Source: Arcticibacterium luteifluviistationis
GTDB lineage: Bacteria; Bacteroidota; Bacteroidia; Cytophagales; Spirosomataceae
Assembly: GCF_003258705.1 (NCBI RefSeq)
Contig: NZ_CP029480.1
Coordinates: 4,030,001 to 4,094,000, forward strand
Length of the DNA stretch: 64,000 nt
Direction of reading: 5' to 3'
How positions within the stretch are numbered: the first letter of the stretch is position 1; every line of letters starts with the position of its first letter. The translations under genes were made by a program, and so were the position numbers. Below the pieces are notes generated by a model. It was given only the letters and a program-made list of their open reading frames with translations, ran no database searches and had not been told where the DNA came from. Positions 34,048 through 43,948 of the stretch are shown piece by piece.

Positions 34048-36171
34048 TTAATCCGGCAAAACAAACGCCACATAAGAATCTCCACTTTTATTACTCTTTC
34101 CTCCTCCGCAAGCTATCACTATATATTGTTTGCCATTCCATTCGTAAACAGATGGTGTGGCATGACCTCCTGCAGGAAGCTTAGTTTCCCAGAGTACCTT
34201 CCCTGTTTTCTTATCAAAGGCTCTGAACATTTCATCTTCCGTGGCTCCTATAAAAATCAAACCTCCTTTGGTCACCACTGGGCCTCCGTAGTTTTCTCTT
34301 CCCGTAATGGGTATCCCTTTTGCGGTTAGCTCAGGAAACTCTCCTAAAGGTGTTTTCCAGAGAATCTTGCCTGAATTTAAATCAATAGCATTTAATGTTC
34401 CCCACGGAGGGTTAATCCCAGGGTAGCCATCTTTTGTCAAAAACCTCTTATAACCATTCATTAGGTAAGGTGTTATCAGTTTTTCTTTCCCTCCACTCAA
34501 TTCCCTTTTTATTCCTTTCTCCTCTTTTTCTAATAAAAAATCAACTATCGCATTTCTTTCTTGCTCGGCTAAATGCCTGAATGAAGGCATTCCTCCTCTT
34601 CCATTTTTTAAGATTTTGTGAACCTCCTCACTATTATATTTATCTGCAAGACCCACTAATTTTGGAAAAGCAGATGTGTTACCCATTCTATCGGCTCCAT
34701 GACAGTTTGCACAGTTATTAGCATAAATACTACTGCCGCTAATTTCACCTTTCTTGAGTTTTGCAGCTTCATTAGGAATCATCTCAACTAGCCACGGCAT
34801 CTCATTGGCATTGACATACATAATGCTGGTTTCAGGGTCTACGGCAGCTCCTCCCCACTCACCTCCACCATCAAAACCAGGAAAAAGAAGAAAAGGTCTT
34901 TCTTGGCTAGGAGCCAACCACATATTCCCATATCCTACTCCCTTAATCATCTCACTTACCTCTTTTTCTAATTTAGGAGTAATATTCAGCAAGTCTGAAG
35001 ATCCCACATTTTGACGCATAAAAGGTTCTGGAAGCGTTGGAACAGGTTGAGTAGCTGACGCAAATTCTCCATCCATTTTATTCTCAGCAATTACTTTTTC
35101 CTCAATCGGAAATACCGGTTCACCCGTTTCACGGTCAAAAACAAAGACATAACCATGCTTAGTAATTTGTGCTATCGCATCAATCTTTTTTCCATCCTTA
35201 TTTATAGTAACTAAATTTGGATTTGACGGGACATCTCTATCCCACACATCATGATGAATGATTTGATAATGCCAAACTCGCTCTCCTGTGTTAGCATCTA
35301 AAGCTATTAAACTATTGGCAAAAAGATTATCTCCTTTCCGGAATCCACCCCAGAAGTCATAGGTTGCAGAGCCCGTTGGCACATATACAATGCCTCTTTC
35401 TTCATCAAGTGTCACACCCGCCCAGTTGTTTGCTCCACCTATTTTATCAGCAAATTCCTCATCCCAAGTTTCACGACCAAACTCTCCCTTCTGAGGAATA
35501 GTATGAAAAATCCATTCTTGCTTACCCGTCTTTGCATTGTAAGCTCTGATGTGCCCAGGAGCAGCATCAAGACCTTCTGAAAGTCGCATTCCCATAATTA
35601 CCTTATCTCCGTAAATAATCCCTGGTGTGTTAGAGACCACCAAAAATTGTTCTTCTGGATCTTCAGATAAACCTATTTGTAAATCTACCTTTCCTTTATC
35701 TCCAAAACTCAAATCAGGCTTACCAGTCAAAGCATCTACCGACATCAAAAAACTTCCTGCACTAAAAAGAATTCGTTGCGTATCTCCCTCCTTAAAATAA
35801 GTGACTCCCCTATTGGTTCCAGCCCAAGAATTTTCTCCACCCAAAACCTCAAATGGATCAAAACGCCAAATTTCCTTCCCTGTTTCTACATGAAGAGCTA
35901 CTAAACTTAATTTAGGAGTGGTGGCATATAAAATGCTATCAACAATTATAGGTTGACACTGGATTTGAGAGTTTTCTGTAGCATCGCCAGTGTGATACTC
36001 CCAAGCCACATCAAGGTTTTGAACATTTCCAAAGTTAATCTGCTCTAAAGAAGAATACCTAGAGGCATCCTTAGTCCCTCCATAGTTTGTCCATTTTGAG
36101 TAGTCTGCGTTTTTATCTGCACATGAACCTAGCATTAAAAATGCCGTGGCAGAGAGAAGAAACTGTTTCAT
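34048..36171 (-). CDS. PQQ-dependent dehydrogenase lipoprotein with internal cytochrome c domain
   Basis: 707 residues. The N-terminal lipobox (MLGSC, Cys17) suggests outer- or inner-membrane anchoring in the periplasm. An eight-bladed quinoprotein propeller is suggested by repeated W-docking segments such as LDANTGERVWHYQ and NAKTGKQEWIF, with the conserved HHDVWDRDVPSNPNL. Between propeller parts, at about 475-550, lies a cytochrome c domain with heme motif CANCH (487-491) and probable axial Met528 (GGMPSF). The enzyme therefore resembles quinohemoprotein glucose or alcohol dehydrogenases, which pass electrons from PQQ to heme, but with the heme inserted rather than C-terminal. The sugar or alcohol substrate is unknown. 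Confidence 0.9.
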   Translation of the reverse strand: MKQFLLSATAFLMLGSCADKNADYSKWTNYGGTKDASRYSSLEQINFGNVQNLDVAWEYHTGDATENSQIQCQPIIVDSILYATTPKLSLVALHVETGKEIWRFDPFEVLGGENSWAGTNRGVTYFKEGDTQRILFSAGSFLMSVDALTGKPDLSFGDKGKVDLQIGLSEDPEEQFLVVSNTPGIIYGDKVIMGMRLSEGLDAAPGHIRAYNAKTGKQEWIFHTIPQKGEFGRETWDEEFADKIGGANNWAGVTLDEERGIVYVPTGSATYDFWGGFRKGDNLFANSLIALDANTGERVWHYQIIHHDVWDRDVPSNPNLVTINKDGKKIDAIAQITKHGYVFVFDRETGEPVFPIEEKVIAENKMDGEFASATQPVPTLPEPFMRQNVGSSDLLNITPKLEKEVSEMIKGVGYGNMWLAPSQERPFLLFPGFDGGGEWGGAAVDPETSIMYVNANEMPWLVEMIPNEAAKLKKGEISGSSIYANNCANCHGADRMGNTSAFPKLVGLADKYNSEEVHKILKNGRGGMPSFRHLAEQERNAIVDFLLEKEEKGIKRELSGGKEKLITPYLMNGYKRFLTKDGYPGINPPWGTLNAIDLNSGKILWKTPLGEFPELTAKGIPITGRENYGGPVVTKGGLIFIGATEDEMFRAFDKKTGKVLWETKLPAGGHATPSVYEWNGKQYIVIACGGGKSNKSGDSYVAFVLPD

Positions 36172-36213
36172 TAAGTTTGTTTTTCAATAATAAATGGCTG
36201 AGTATGTCTCTAT

Positions 36214-36236
36214 AAATTGATAAATAAAATCAATTT
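36214..36236. repeat. Inverted repeat between PQQ dehydrogenase and yfhO genes
   Basis: Perfect 8-bp arms AAATTGAT (36214-36221) and ATCAATTT (36229-36236) around a 7-base spacer, 43 bases upstream of the PQQ dehydrogenase start. It could be an operator for that gene. AT-rich composition lowers its significance. A plus-strand TAATTTTG (-7 type) lies further on at 36276-36283, towards the YfhO gene. Confidence 0.3.
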
Positions 36237-36366
36237 CATAGCTTTGAATAAATATAGGTGTTTTCTTTAAAAGGCTAATTTTGTTTTTGCAAATCAAAAA
36301 CTGGCACGATATGGGTTTAGTACTGAATAAGTATCTTGATTCTGCCGATTAATAATATATTTCCTA

Positions 36367-38811
36367 ATGAAAAATAAGTTTGATTTTCGTTCTTCTCTTC
36401 CATACGCACTTGCAATCCTTTTTTTCCTAATTATCACAATGAGCTATTTCAGCCCATTATTAAGTGGTAAGACACTTTCTATGCATGACACCAACATGGC
36501 AGGAGGTGCAGCAAAAGAATTAAACGATTATCACGAACAAACAGGTGAATGGGCTTGGTGGACTAACTCCATGTTTGGAGGAATGCCTGGCTATATGATA
36601 GCTGGTGCTTATCCCAATAGCTTATCTTCCAAAATTGGTAGTTTCTTTTATCAATTATTGCCACTACCTGCTAGCCCCATCTTTCTGATGATGATTGGCT
36701 TTTTCATTTTTATGATAAGCCTCAAACGGAATATTTGGGTTTCAGTCATTGCTTCTGTGGCTTATGCTTTTGGTACTTATAATATGCTTTATTTAGAAGC
36801 AGGCCATGTTTCTAAAATTTTGGCATTGGCCTATGGCCCCGCCTTAATGGCTGGGTTTACTTATATTTTTAGGGGTAAGTATATATTGGGTACATTCTTG
36901 ACAGCCTTATTTCTCGGTTTAGAGTTATATGCAAACCACCTTCAGATTACCTACTATTTCATGCTCATTTTGATAGCATATTCTACCTATGAAGCAGTAA
37001 AAGTATTTAAAGAAAAGAGAATTAATGCACTTCCAAAAATTGCTTTAAGCTTTGCCATCGCTTTGTTTGTAGGGGTAGGCATGAACTCTATGAGACTATG
37101 GAATAATATTACATACTCGGCGGAAACCACTCGAGGTAAAACAGAACTAAAAAGTTCAACCGCCGGAAACGATGGACTGGATAGAAGCTACGCTTTTAGT
37201 TGGAGTTATGGTATTGACGAAACTTTCAACTTAATAGTACCAGACTTAATGGGTGGTGGCTCTGCAGGGGCTCTTTCAGAAAACTCTGAGGTTTTTAAAA
37301 CATTAAATTCTGGAGGTGTAGACATGGGTGCCGCTAAACAATTTATCAAACAACTCCCTCTTTATCATGGAGACCAATCTGTAACCAGTGGGCCTTCCTA
37401 TTCTGGCATTATCATTTTCTTCCTCTTTTTACTGGGTCTTTTTATCTCTAAAGGCAAACTGAAGTGGCTTATTGCTAGTCTAACTAGTTTATTTATTGTC
37501 CTATCTTGGGGGAGCCATTTCCCTGCATTCAACAATCTCTTTTTTGACATCTTCCCTGGTTATAACAAATTCAGAGCAGTAACCATGATACTCACTTTGG
37601 TGCATTTCCTTTTAGTTTGGGGAGCAGCAAATACACTGTCTGACTTACTTAAAATAGAATTTACTTGGGATGGTATAAAAAAGCTAGTTTATACCACCTA
37701 CGGGATAATTTTCGGTTTGATGTTTTTAGGTTATTTCATGGTAGACTTCAACTCTCCAAGAGACCAAAACTTTATAGCAGGACTATCACAATCATTAGGA
37801 AATGATTTTGCCCAAAGGTTATTAAATGCCCTTAGGACAGACCGAAGCTCCATGGCTTTGAATGACATCTATAGGGGGCTAGTTCTTTTAGCTTTGGTGA
37901 TAGGGGCTATCTTTTTATTAAAGAAAAACAAAATCAGCAATCTCATTTTCGGGATTGTGGCCATAGTGCTTGTAATGTTTGACTTCATTTCTGTTGACAA
38001 ACGTTACTTTAATAATTCTGACTTTGAAATTAAAAGGTTTAACCAAGCAACTTTCCAACCTTCTGCTGCCGACCAACAAATCTTAGCTGACAAAGACCCA
38101 AATTTCCGCGTTATAAACTTAACCACAGGCTTCTGGTCTGACGCTCGCGACTCTTATTTCCACAAATCTATTGGTGGGTATCATGGAGCAAAGCTTAAGA
38201 AAATACAAGAGCTTTATGAATACCAAATGATTAAAGATGGTAGATTAAACATGCCTATCTTAAACATGTTAAATACCAAGTATTTTATCAATAATGGACC
38301 AGAAAATACGCCAATAGCTCAGCAAAATCCTGACGCTTTAGGAAATGCTTGGTTTGTGAATACATTAAAAGTAGTTCCAAATGCAGACGAAGAACTTGCC
38401 ACTTTAGGAGAGGGCTTTAATCCTGACTTAGAGGCTGTAACGCAAGAGAATTATATGCTAGAAACCAAGACTTATAAAAAAGGTTCTAACAGCTCTATAA
38501 CATTGACGTCCTATGCTCCCAATAAGTTGCTTTACTCTTCTAATTCTAATAATGAGGAATTTGCAGTGTTTTCTGAAATCTTCTACCGAGGTAACAAAGA
38601 CTGGTTTTCTTATATTGATGGTAAACCAGTAGAGCATTTAAAAGTAAATTATGTTTTAAGAGGTTTGGAAATTCCTGCAGGAAAACATGAAATCACTTTT
38701 GAGTTCAAGCCCAAGTCTGTGGAATCTGGAAAGATGATTGACCTTGTAGCCTCTGTCGGTTTGGTTTTATTGTTTGGAGCGTGTCTATTTATCACTTTCA
38801 AAAAAGAATAA
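36367..38811 (+). CDS. YfhO-family polytopic membrane protein
   Basis: 814 residues with about a dozen transmembrane helices in the first 550 residues and a soluble, beta-rich extracytoplasmic region at about 560-780 before a final helix. Early motifs SPLLSGKTLSMHDTNMAGG and the WWTNSMFGGMPGYM segment are typical of YfhO proteins, GT-C-like membrane proteins in Firmicutes and Bacteroidota that are thought to add sugars to lipid-linked or wall glycans. It is the first gene of the glycan cluster and lies 21 bases before the glycosyltransferase gene, so it probably belongs to the same transcript. Exact acceptor unknown. Confidence 0.85.
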   Translation: MKNKFDFRSSLPYALAILFFLIITMSYFSPLLSGKTLSMHDTNMAGGAAKELNDYHEQTGEWAWWTNSMFGGMPGYMIAGAYPNSLSSKIGSFFYQLLPLPASPIFLMMIGFFIFMISLKRNIWVSVIASVAYAFGTYNMLYLEAGHVSKILALAYGPALMAGFTYIFRGKYILGTFLTALFLGLELYANHLQITYYFMLILIAYSTYEAVKVFKEKRINALPKIALSFAIALFVGVGMNSMRLWNNITYSAETTRGKTELKSSTAGNDGLDRSYAFSWSYGIDETFNLIVPDLMGGGSAGALSENSEVFKTLNSGGVDMGAAKQFIKQLPLYHGDQSVTSGPSYSGIIIFFLFLLGLFISKGKLKWLIASLTSLFIVLSWGSHFPAFNNLFFDIFPGYNKFRAVTMILTLVHFLLVWGAANTLSDLLKIEFTWDGIKKLVYTTYGIIFGLMFLGYFMVDFNSPRDQNFIAGLSQSLGNDFAQRLLNALRTDRSSMALNDIYRGLVLLALVIGAIFLLKKNKISNLIFGIVAIVLVMFDFISVDKRYFNNSDFEIKRFNQATFQPSAADQQILADKDPNFRVINLTTGFWSDARDSYFHKSIGGYHGAKLKKIQELYEYQMIKDGRLNMPILNMLNTKYFINNGPENTPIAQQNPDALGNAWFVNTLKVVPNADEELATLGEGFNPDLEAVTQENYMLETKTYKKGSNSSITLTSYAPNKLLYSSNSNNEEFAVFSEIFYRGNKDWFSYIDGKPVEHLKVNYVLRGLEIPAGKHEITFEFKPKSVESGKMIDLVASVGLVLLFGACLFITFKKE

Positions 38812-38832
38812 TCTATCTGCTGGGTTTAATTT

Positions 38833-40044
38833 ATGAAACCTCTGAAAGTTTTAATGGTAAACACAAGCGACTCGCAAGGAGGTGCTGCCATAGCTTGTCG
38901 CAGATTAATTGAAGCTTTTGAAGAGTACCAAAACGGCGTAGAAGTTAGCCTGCTGGTGCTTCATAAAACGCAGGAAAATAAACCCAAAGCTTTTAAAACA
39001 GGAAGATATTTAAACTTCCTGCTAGAAAAAATACATTTCTTGTTTTATGAGAAATCGAAAAAAGAGCGTTTTGCTTTTTCCACCGCTAAATTTGGAACAG
39101 ACATTTCAAAACACCCTCTTGTTTTAGAGGCTGACATCATTCACTTGCACTGGATAAATCAAGGGTTTCTCTCTTTAAAAAACATCGAGAATTTACTCTC
39201 ACAGGGGAAAAAAGTTTTCTGGACTTTTCATGACATGTGGCCCATGACTGGCGGTTGTCATCATTCTTATGAATGCCTAAACTATATACACTCATGCGGC
39301 AATTGTGAGGCTTTCTTAAGAAAACCCGCTGCAAATGACTTGTCAAATGTTATACTGACTAAGAAACTAAACTGGCTAGACAGAGATAAAATCAACGTTA
39401 TTTCTCCCAGCTTCTGGATGGAACAAAGAATTAAAAAGAGCTCTCTTTTTAAAGAAAGCCCTTACACCCGAATACCAAACACGGTGAACGGAAAAGTCTT
39501 TAAACCACAAAATATTAAAAAAGAAACTGGAGTCATTAGAATACTCTTTGCCGCTGTAAGCATCGAAAACTATTTCAAGGGTTTTCAGCTTTTCATGCGT
39601 GTAGTATCTGAATTAAAACACCCGAACAAAGAAATAATCATCATGATTGCGGGGAAGGTTTCAGAAGAAAACTTAAGTTCACTTCCTCATAAATACGAAC
39701 TACTTGGTGTTATAAACTCCGAAATTGAAATGTCTGCCGCTTATAATAAGGCTGATGTTTTTGTTTCTGCTTCTAAAAGTGAATCCTTTTCTTATACTTG
39801 CCTAGAAGCCGCTCTTTGTGGCACACCTGTGATTGCCTATGAAACTGGCGAAATTCCTGTTTTCATAAAGCATAAGAGCAACGGATTTTTGGTAAAGGAC
39901 TATTCTGACAATGCCTTCTTAGATGCGTTTAATTGGTTTTTCAATAACAACAGCTCTACGGATAATAATAAAATTAACCTTGATGAATACACTTATGAAT
40001 CTGTTTCTAAACAAACTCTAAAAGCTTATAAAAATGCTGTCTGA
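38833..40044 (+). CDS. Glycosyltransferase family 4 (GT-B)
   Basis: 403 residues. GT-B fold: the N-terminal domain carries MVNTSDSQGGAAIACRR and LHWINQGFL, the C-terminal domain has VFVSASKSESFSYTCLEAALCGTPVIAYETGEIP with the E-x7-E type motif (ESFSYTCLE), typical of retaining GT4 enzymes. It should add a sugar from a nucleotide donor to a growing glycan at the membrane. A Cys/His-rich stretch (TGGCHHSYECLNYIHSCGNC) at about 137-156 is common to a subset of GT4 enzymes. It overlaps the next gene by 11 bases. Confidence 0.88.
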   Translation: MKPLKVLMVNTSDSQGGAAIACRRLIEAFEEYQNGVEVSLLVLHKTQENKPKAFKTGRYLNFLLEKIHFLFYEKSKKERFAFSTAKFGTDISKHPLVLEADIIHLHWINQGFLSLKNIENLLSQGKKVFWTFHDMWPMTGGCHHSYECLNYIHSCGNCEAFLRKPAANDLSNVILTKKLNWLDRDKINVISPSFWMEQRIKKSSLFKESPYTRIPNTVNGKVFKPQNIKKETGVIRILFAAVSIENYFKGFQLFMRVVSELKHPNKEIIIMIAGKVSEENLSSLPHKYELLGVINSEIEMSAAYNKADVFVSASKSESFSYTCLEAALCGTPVIAYETGEIPVFIKHKSNGFLVKDYSDNAFLDAFNWFFNNNSSTDNNKINLDEYTYESVSKQTLKAYKNAV

Positions 40045-40816
40045 ATTTTTCACACAATTGTTGTCATTTAGTTTTGGCAAAAAGAGCTTTCAAGCTTTCT
40101 ACAAAAAACTTTACAGCCTTAGCCTTAGAGGGATGAACTATGGAATTGTAGATAGTGGCGAAGAGAATGTTTTAAAAATTCTATCCCTTGAACTCTCCAA
40201 ATCTAATGTGCCTCTGGTTCTTTTTGACATAGGAGCAAATGTGGGAACATACACCCAAACGCTTTTAAAAAACTTCCCAAAGAACTCAAGAATATTCAGT
40301 TTTGAACCTTCAAAAAAAACCTTTCAAGAGCTAAAAAAGAATATTGGTGCTGAAGAAATAAACCTTTTCAATGTTGGCTTGGGAGAAAGACCCGAAAGCA
40401 TAAACCTATACTCTACTGACAACAATAGTACCTTGGCTTCTGCCTACCAAAGAACAAGTGACGAGAACGAAACCTTAAATATTGAGAAAATAGAAATTAT
40501 CACTTTAGACAATTTTTGTCAAGACAACAATATTGACAATATTGACTTCATGAAGGTTGACGTAGAGGGTTATGAAATCAATGTATTTAAAGGAGCCTCA
40601 GAATCATTGTCTAATAAAATAATTAAAACTATCCAATTTGAATTCGGTGGAACTCAAATTCAAGCAAGAGTTTTCTTAAAAGACTTTTACGACCTTTTAT
40701 CTCCCAACTATATTCTATTCAGAATTCTTAAAGATGGTTTAGAGCCAATCGAGAAATATAATGAACGACTAGAAAACTTTAATTATTCTAATTATCTCGC
40801 CATCTTAAAAAAATGA
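40034..40816 (+). CDS. FkbM family methyltransferase
   Basis: 260 residues. An SAM-binding motif FDIGANVGTYTQTLL (about 61-75) and the FkbM signature MKVDVEGYEINVFKGA (about 175-190) identify a class I methyltransferase of the FkbM family, which often O-methylates sugars in surface glycans. It starts inside the end of the preceding glycosyltransferase gene (11-base overlap) and overlaps the next gene by four bases, so all four central genes are probably translated as a unit. The target sugar and position are unknown. Confidence 0.88.
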   Translation: MLSEFFTQLLSFSFGKKSFQAFYKKLYSLSLRGMNYGIVDSGEENVLKILSLELSKSNVPLVLFDIGANVGTYTQTLLKNFPKNSRIFSFEPSKKTFQELKKNIGAEEINLFNVGLGERPESINLYSTDNNSTLASAYQRTSDENETLNIEKIEIITLDNFCQDNNIDNIDFMKVDVEGYEINVFKGASESLSNKIIKTIQFEFGGTQIQARVFLKDFYDLLSPNYILFRILKDGLEPIEKYNERLENFNYSNYLAILKK

Positions 40817-41631
40817 AAGCCAAAACTATAGACATTGTACCTTTTGGTGGACTCGGAAACAGAATGCGAGTACTTAATTCTATAGGTGCCCTTCAGGCGA
40901 AAGCTGATTGCGAAGTAGAACTAATCTGGTTAATAAAGGCTGAGCTAAATGCTCCATTTTCAAGCTTATTTAAAAGTGCTAGCTTTCCTTTTACCATTGC
41001 CAACGGTTTAAAATACACACTCTTCTTAAAGTTCGTAAAACATATCTTCATTGATAAGTATACATCAATTTATCGCTTTATCTTAGGCCTATTTTATGAT
41101 TTAGTTTTATTCGATGAGGACGTTTTAAATATTTCAGAAAACCAACTTCTAAATTTAATTAAAGATAAAAAAAAGATACTTATTTCAACCTGTTACGCCT
41201 TTTTTGACTTCCCTTCTTTCGATAACTTTACCCCTTCAGACTCTGTACAGCAAAAACTAAATTCGCTCGAGCTGCCTAAAGATTTAATCGGAATTCATAT
41301 TAGAAGAACCGACCATGTAGAAATCATTAAAGATTCATCACTTGACTCTTACTCCAAGGCCATCGAAGAAGAGATATCAAAAAATAAAACAAGCACCTTT
41401 TACCTCGCCACCGACGACTATGAGGTAAAAGAATACTATAAAAAGAAACTCAAAAAGCAGCTCATAACCCAAGACTTTGAACTAGCTAGAGATTCTGAAA
41501 CAGGGATAGAAAATGCCTTAATCGATATTTTAGCGTTGTCCAAATGCACCAAACTAATCTGTAATTCAAAAAGTAGTTTTGTGGTGACCGCACAGCGAAT
41601 TGCTAAAACCAAGGAAATAATAGAAATATGA
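40813..41631 (+). CDS. Fucosyltransferase-like glycosyltransferase
   Basis: 272 residues. The N-terminal motif PFGGLGNRMR resembles the start of GT11/NodZ-type fucosyltransferases (GGLGNQM), and the conserved IGIHIRRTDH at about 159-168 matches the HxRRxD donor-binding motif of the fucosyltransferase superfamily. A later NSKSSFVVTAQRIA fits the donor site. The likely donor is GDP-fucose, though GDP-sugar specificity cannot be read from sequence. It overlaps both neighbours by four bases (ATGA on each side). Confidence 0.75.
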   Translation: MKAKTIDIVPFGGLGNRMRVLNSIGALQAKADCEVELIWLIKAELNAPFSSLFKSASFPFTIANGLKYTLFLKFVKHIFIDKYTSIYRFILGLFYDLVLFDEDVLNISENQLLNLIKDKKKILISTCYAFFDFPSFDNFTPSDSVQQKLNSLELPKDLIGIHIRRTDHVEIIKDSSLDSYSKAIEEEISKNKTSTFYLATDDYEVKEYYKKKLKKQLITQDFELARDSETGIENALIDILALSKCTKLICNSKSSFVVTAQRIAKTKEIIEI

Positions 41632-42416
41632 AAAGAATAATAAAACTTACCAAATTCGCTTTAGCCTACTTAGGATTCTATCCCGATCAACTCTTCGAAA
41701 ACATAAAACAATTTCCCTCTTTTATAAAAGAGTTAGGCGATTTTAAAAAAAGTTTCAAAGGAAAATACACCGATTGGAAATTTAGCTACTACCCTATTCT
41801 TACAGACAAAAAAGACCAAAGCGGTAAAGCCAGGGGCCAGTACTTCTACCAAGATTTATTTGTGGCAGGCTTAATTTATAAAGCTGACCCAAAAAGGCAC
41901 ATTGATATTGGTTCTAGAATAGACGGTTTTATTGCCCATTTGGCATGCTTTAGAAAAGTAGACGTTATGGACATCAGACCTCTAAATTCTAATATCCAAA
42001 ATGTTAATTTTATTCAGGCCGACTTAATGAAACCTGCTGCCGACTTAAAAGACAGCACAGATTCTCTTTCTTGTTTACATACCATAGAACATTTTGGGCT
42101 TGGAAGGTATGGAGACGACATTGACCCTGATGGTCATTTGAAAGGACTTGAAAGTATGTATCAAATCTTACAAAAGGGTGGTACGTTTTACTTTTCTACT
42201 CAAATTGGGCCATCTATGGTGGCCTTTAATGCTCATCGAGTTTTCAGCGTATCATATCTCTTATCTCTATTTGAGACAAAATATGAGCTTCTCAGCTTTT
42301 CATACATTGATGATAATGACGTCTTGCATCAGAAAGTAGAATTGACAGAACAAGGTTTGGCTAATAATTTCAACTGTAAATTGGGCTGTGGTATTTTTGA
42401 GCTTAAAAAGTTATGA
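41628..42416 (+). CDS. DUF268 protein, methyltransferase-like
   Basis: 262 residues. The central HTIEHFGLGRYGDDIDPDGHL (about 145-165) is the hallmark of DUF268, a family with a Rossmann-like core (RHIDIGSRIDGFIAHLA at about 89-105; a residual SAM-like loop) that probably derives from methyltransferases. It is found in O-antigen and other glycan clusters. The N-terminus has a weakly hydrophobic segment. It is the last of the overlapping plus-strand genes; its 3' end overlaps the convergent flippase gene by six bases. Confidence 0.8.
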   Translation: MKRIIKLTKFALAYLGFYPDQLFENIKQFPSFIKELGDFKKSFKGKYTDWKFSYYPILTDKKDQSGKARGQYFYQDLFVAGLIYKADPKRHIDIGSRIDGFIAHLACFRKVDVMDIRPLNSNIQNVNFIQADLMKPAADLKDSTDSLSCLHTIEHFGLGRYGDDIDPDGHLKGLESMYQILQKGGTFYFSTQIGPSMVAFNAHRVFSVSYLLSLFETKYELLSFSYIDDNDVLHQKVELTEQGLANNFNCKLGCGIFELKKL

Positions 42417-43898
42417 TACTTTCTTTAGTAAATTATCCACTATACTGTTTAAATCTGGCGAAAAGTTCATTTTATAAATCACAAAAAGATACCCCCCTCC
42501 CAATAAGGCAGAGCTATAAGTTAGTGTAAAAAACTTTTCTAAAGCATTGCCAGTAAAAACAGGTAATAAGTAACCCACTAACATCAAACCTACGCCAACA
42601 AGCACAACATAAAGCAGCTTCCAATTATAGGGATGCACCTTGAAAAACCGCCAAATGAGGTAGTTTCGAGCAGAATTATAATAGACAATTGACAAGAACG
42701 CCGCAGCAGCAGCACCATTTAAGCCAAACCTAGGAATTAGAACATGGTTAAGCAGCAAGAGCAAGCCCACAAAAGTTAGGACTAAAAGAGAGTCTAATTT
42801 ATAATATTTAGAGTAAGCTAAAATCAAAGAATTTATTCCTGAAGCTAAGTCGTAAAGCTTAGCAAGACCAATGATTAGAAGGACATATTTCCCTGCCGCA
42901 TATTCTGGTTTAATAAAAGAAAACAATACATCTACATTTACCCAAACAAGCATCAAAAGGCCTGTTCCAAAAATCAGCTGAGTCATGCTGCTTTTTGTAA
43001 ATATCGTTTGAATTTTATCAAAATCGTTCTCTTTCATGGCATCTAGCACAATGGCAGTAGAAGCTTTCATACTAACATTATACGAGATGGTCATTACGCT
43101 GCCAAAAAGCAAACAGGTGTTATATATTCCAGTTTGACCCAGCCCCAAGTAATCGTAAACCATCAAAGTATCAAGCTTTGTAATCACAATAGAAGACAAG
43201 CCCGTAAGTACACTAAAGCTAGCAAAACGAAAAAACTCCGTCTTAAAATCTGACTTCAAAAAATGAGAACTCGGCTTTAATGAGAAGCCTTCTAGGTTTG
43301 TAATATGAACAAACATCAGTATCGTGGGAATTGAAATGCCTATTGCCCATAAAAGAACAAAACGATCAAAATTTACCCATTCGAAAATAAATGTTAGTAC
43401 AGCCAATAGAATCAAAAATCGTTGCAAAAATTGACTTAAAACATTTCCTCTTACGGTGTCATAAAGCCCTTTGGCATAATTGTCAAAGAGATTAAACAAA
43501 GCCACAAAGGCCGTTATAGGAATAATGTAAAAGAAATACTCTTTAAAAAGAGTATTGTCGCCAACAGAAGACTTAACTATTTGCTCTTTAAAAACAATCA
43601 AGGCTAAGGTACAAAGTACCATCCCAACTAAAAACACCACTAACCCATTAAAAAGATAGCCTTGATGCTTCTTTTCCGCGTTCCTGAAAAAATTAAAATA
43701 TTTAATACCTGCACTATTAAAACCCAAACTAGCAATAAACACCAAAATAAACATCCAGCTCATCAACATGGCCAAAAGACCATTTTGCTCCACCGTTAAA
43801 AAGTTAGGAATAAGAAAGGCTTGTGTAAAAGTCCCTACCAACACACCAGCGTAGGAATAGATGGTGCCAAGAATCGTTTGCCTTTTTATAATTGTCAT
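42411..43898 (-). CDS. Wzx-type oligosaccharide flippase (MOP superfamily)
   Basis: 495 residues with about 12-14 predicted membrane helices from near residue 10 to residue 485. It belongs to the polysaccharide-biosynthesis branch of the MOP superfamily, with the early GTIYSYAGVLVGTFTQAFLIPNFL segment. Such proteins flip undecaprenyl-linked glycans to the periplasmic face. It is the only flippase in the cluster but on the opposite strand; its start is divergent from the GT2-like gene. No Wzy polymerase or chain-length regulator is seen nearby. Confidence 0.88.
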   Translation of the reverse strand: MTIIKRQTILGTIYSYAGVLVGTFTQAFLIPNFLTVEQNGLLAMLMSWMFILVFIASLGFNSAGIKYFNFFRNAEKKHQGYLFNGLVVFLVGMVLCTLALIVFKEQIVKSSVGDNTLFKEYFFYIIPITAFVALFNLFDNYAKGLYDTVRGNVLSQFLQRFLILLAVLTFIFEWVNFDRFVLLWAIGISIPTILMFVHITNLEGFSLKPSSHFLKSDFKTEFFRFASFSVLTGLSSIVITKLDTLMVYDYLGLGQTGIYNTCLLFGSVMTISYNVSMKASTAIVLDAMKENDFDKIQTIFTKSSMTQLIFGTGLLMLVWVNVDVLFSFIKPEYAAGKYVLLIIGLAKLYDLASGINSLILAYSKYYKLDSLLVLTFVGLLLLLNHVLIPRFGLNGAAAAAFLSIVYYNSARNYLIWRFFKVHPYNWKLLYVVLVGVGLMLVGYLLPVFTGNALEKFFTLTYSSALLGGGYLFVIYKMNFSPDLNSIVDNLLKKVS

Positions 43899-43948
43899 TC
43901 TAGAATTCTAAATATCTAATAAAATTAAGCTCAAAAGGTAGTTATTAA

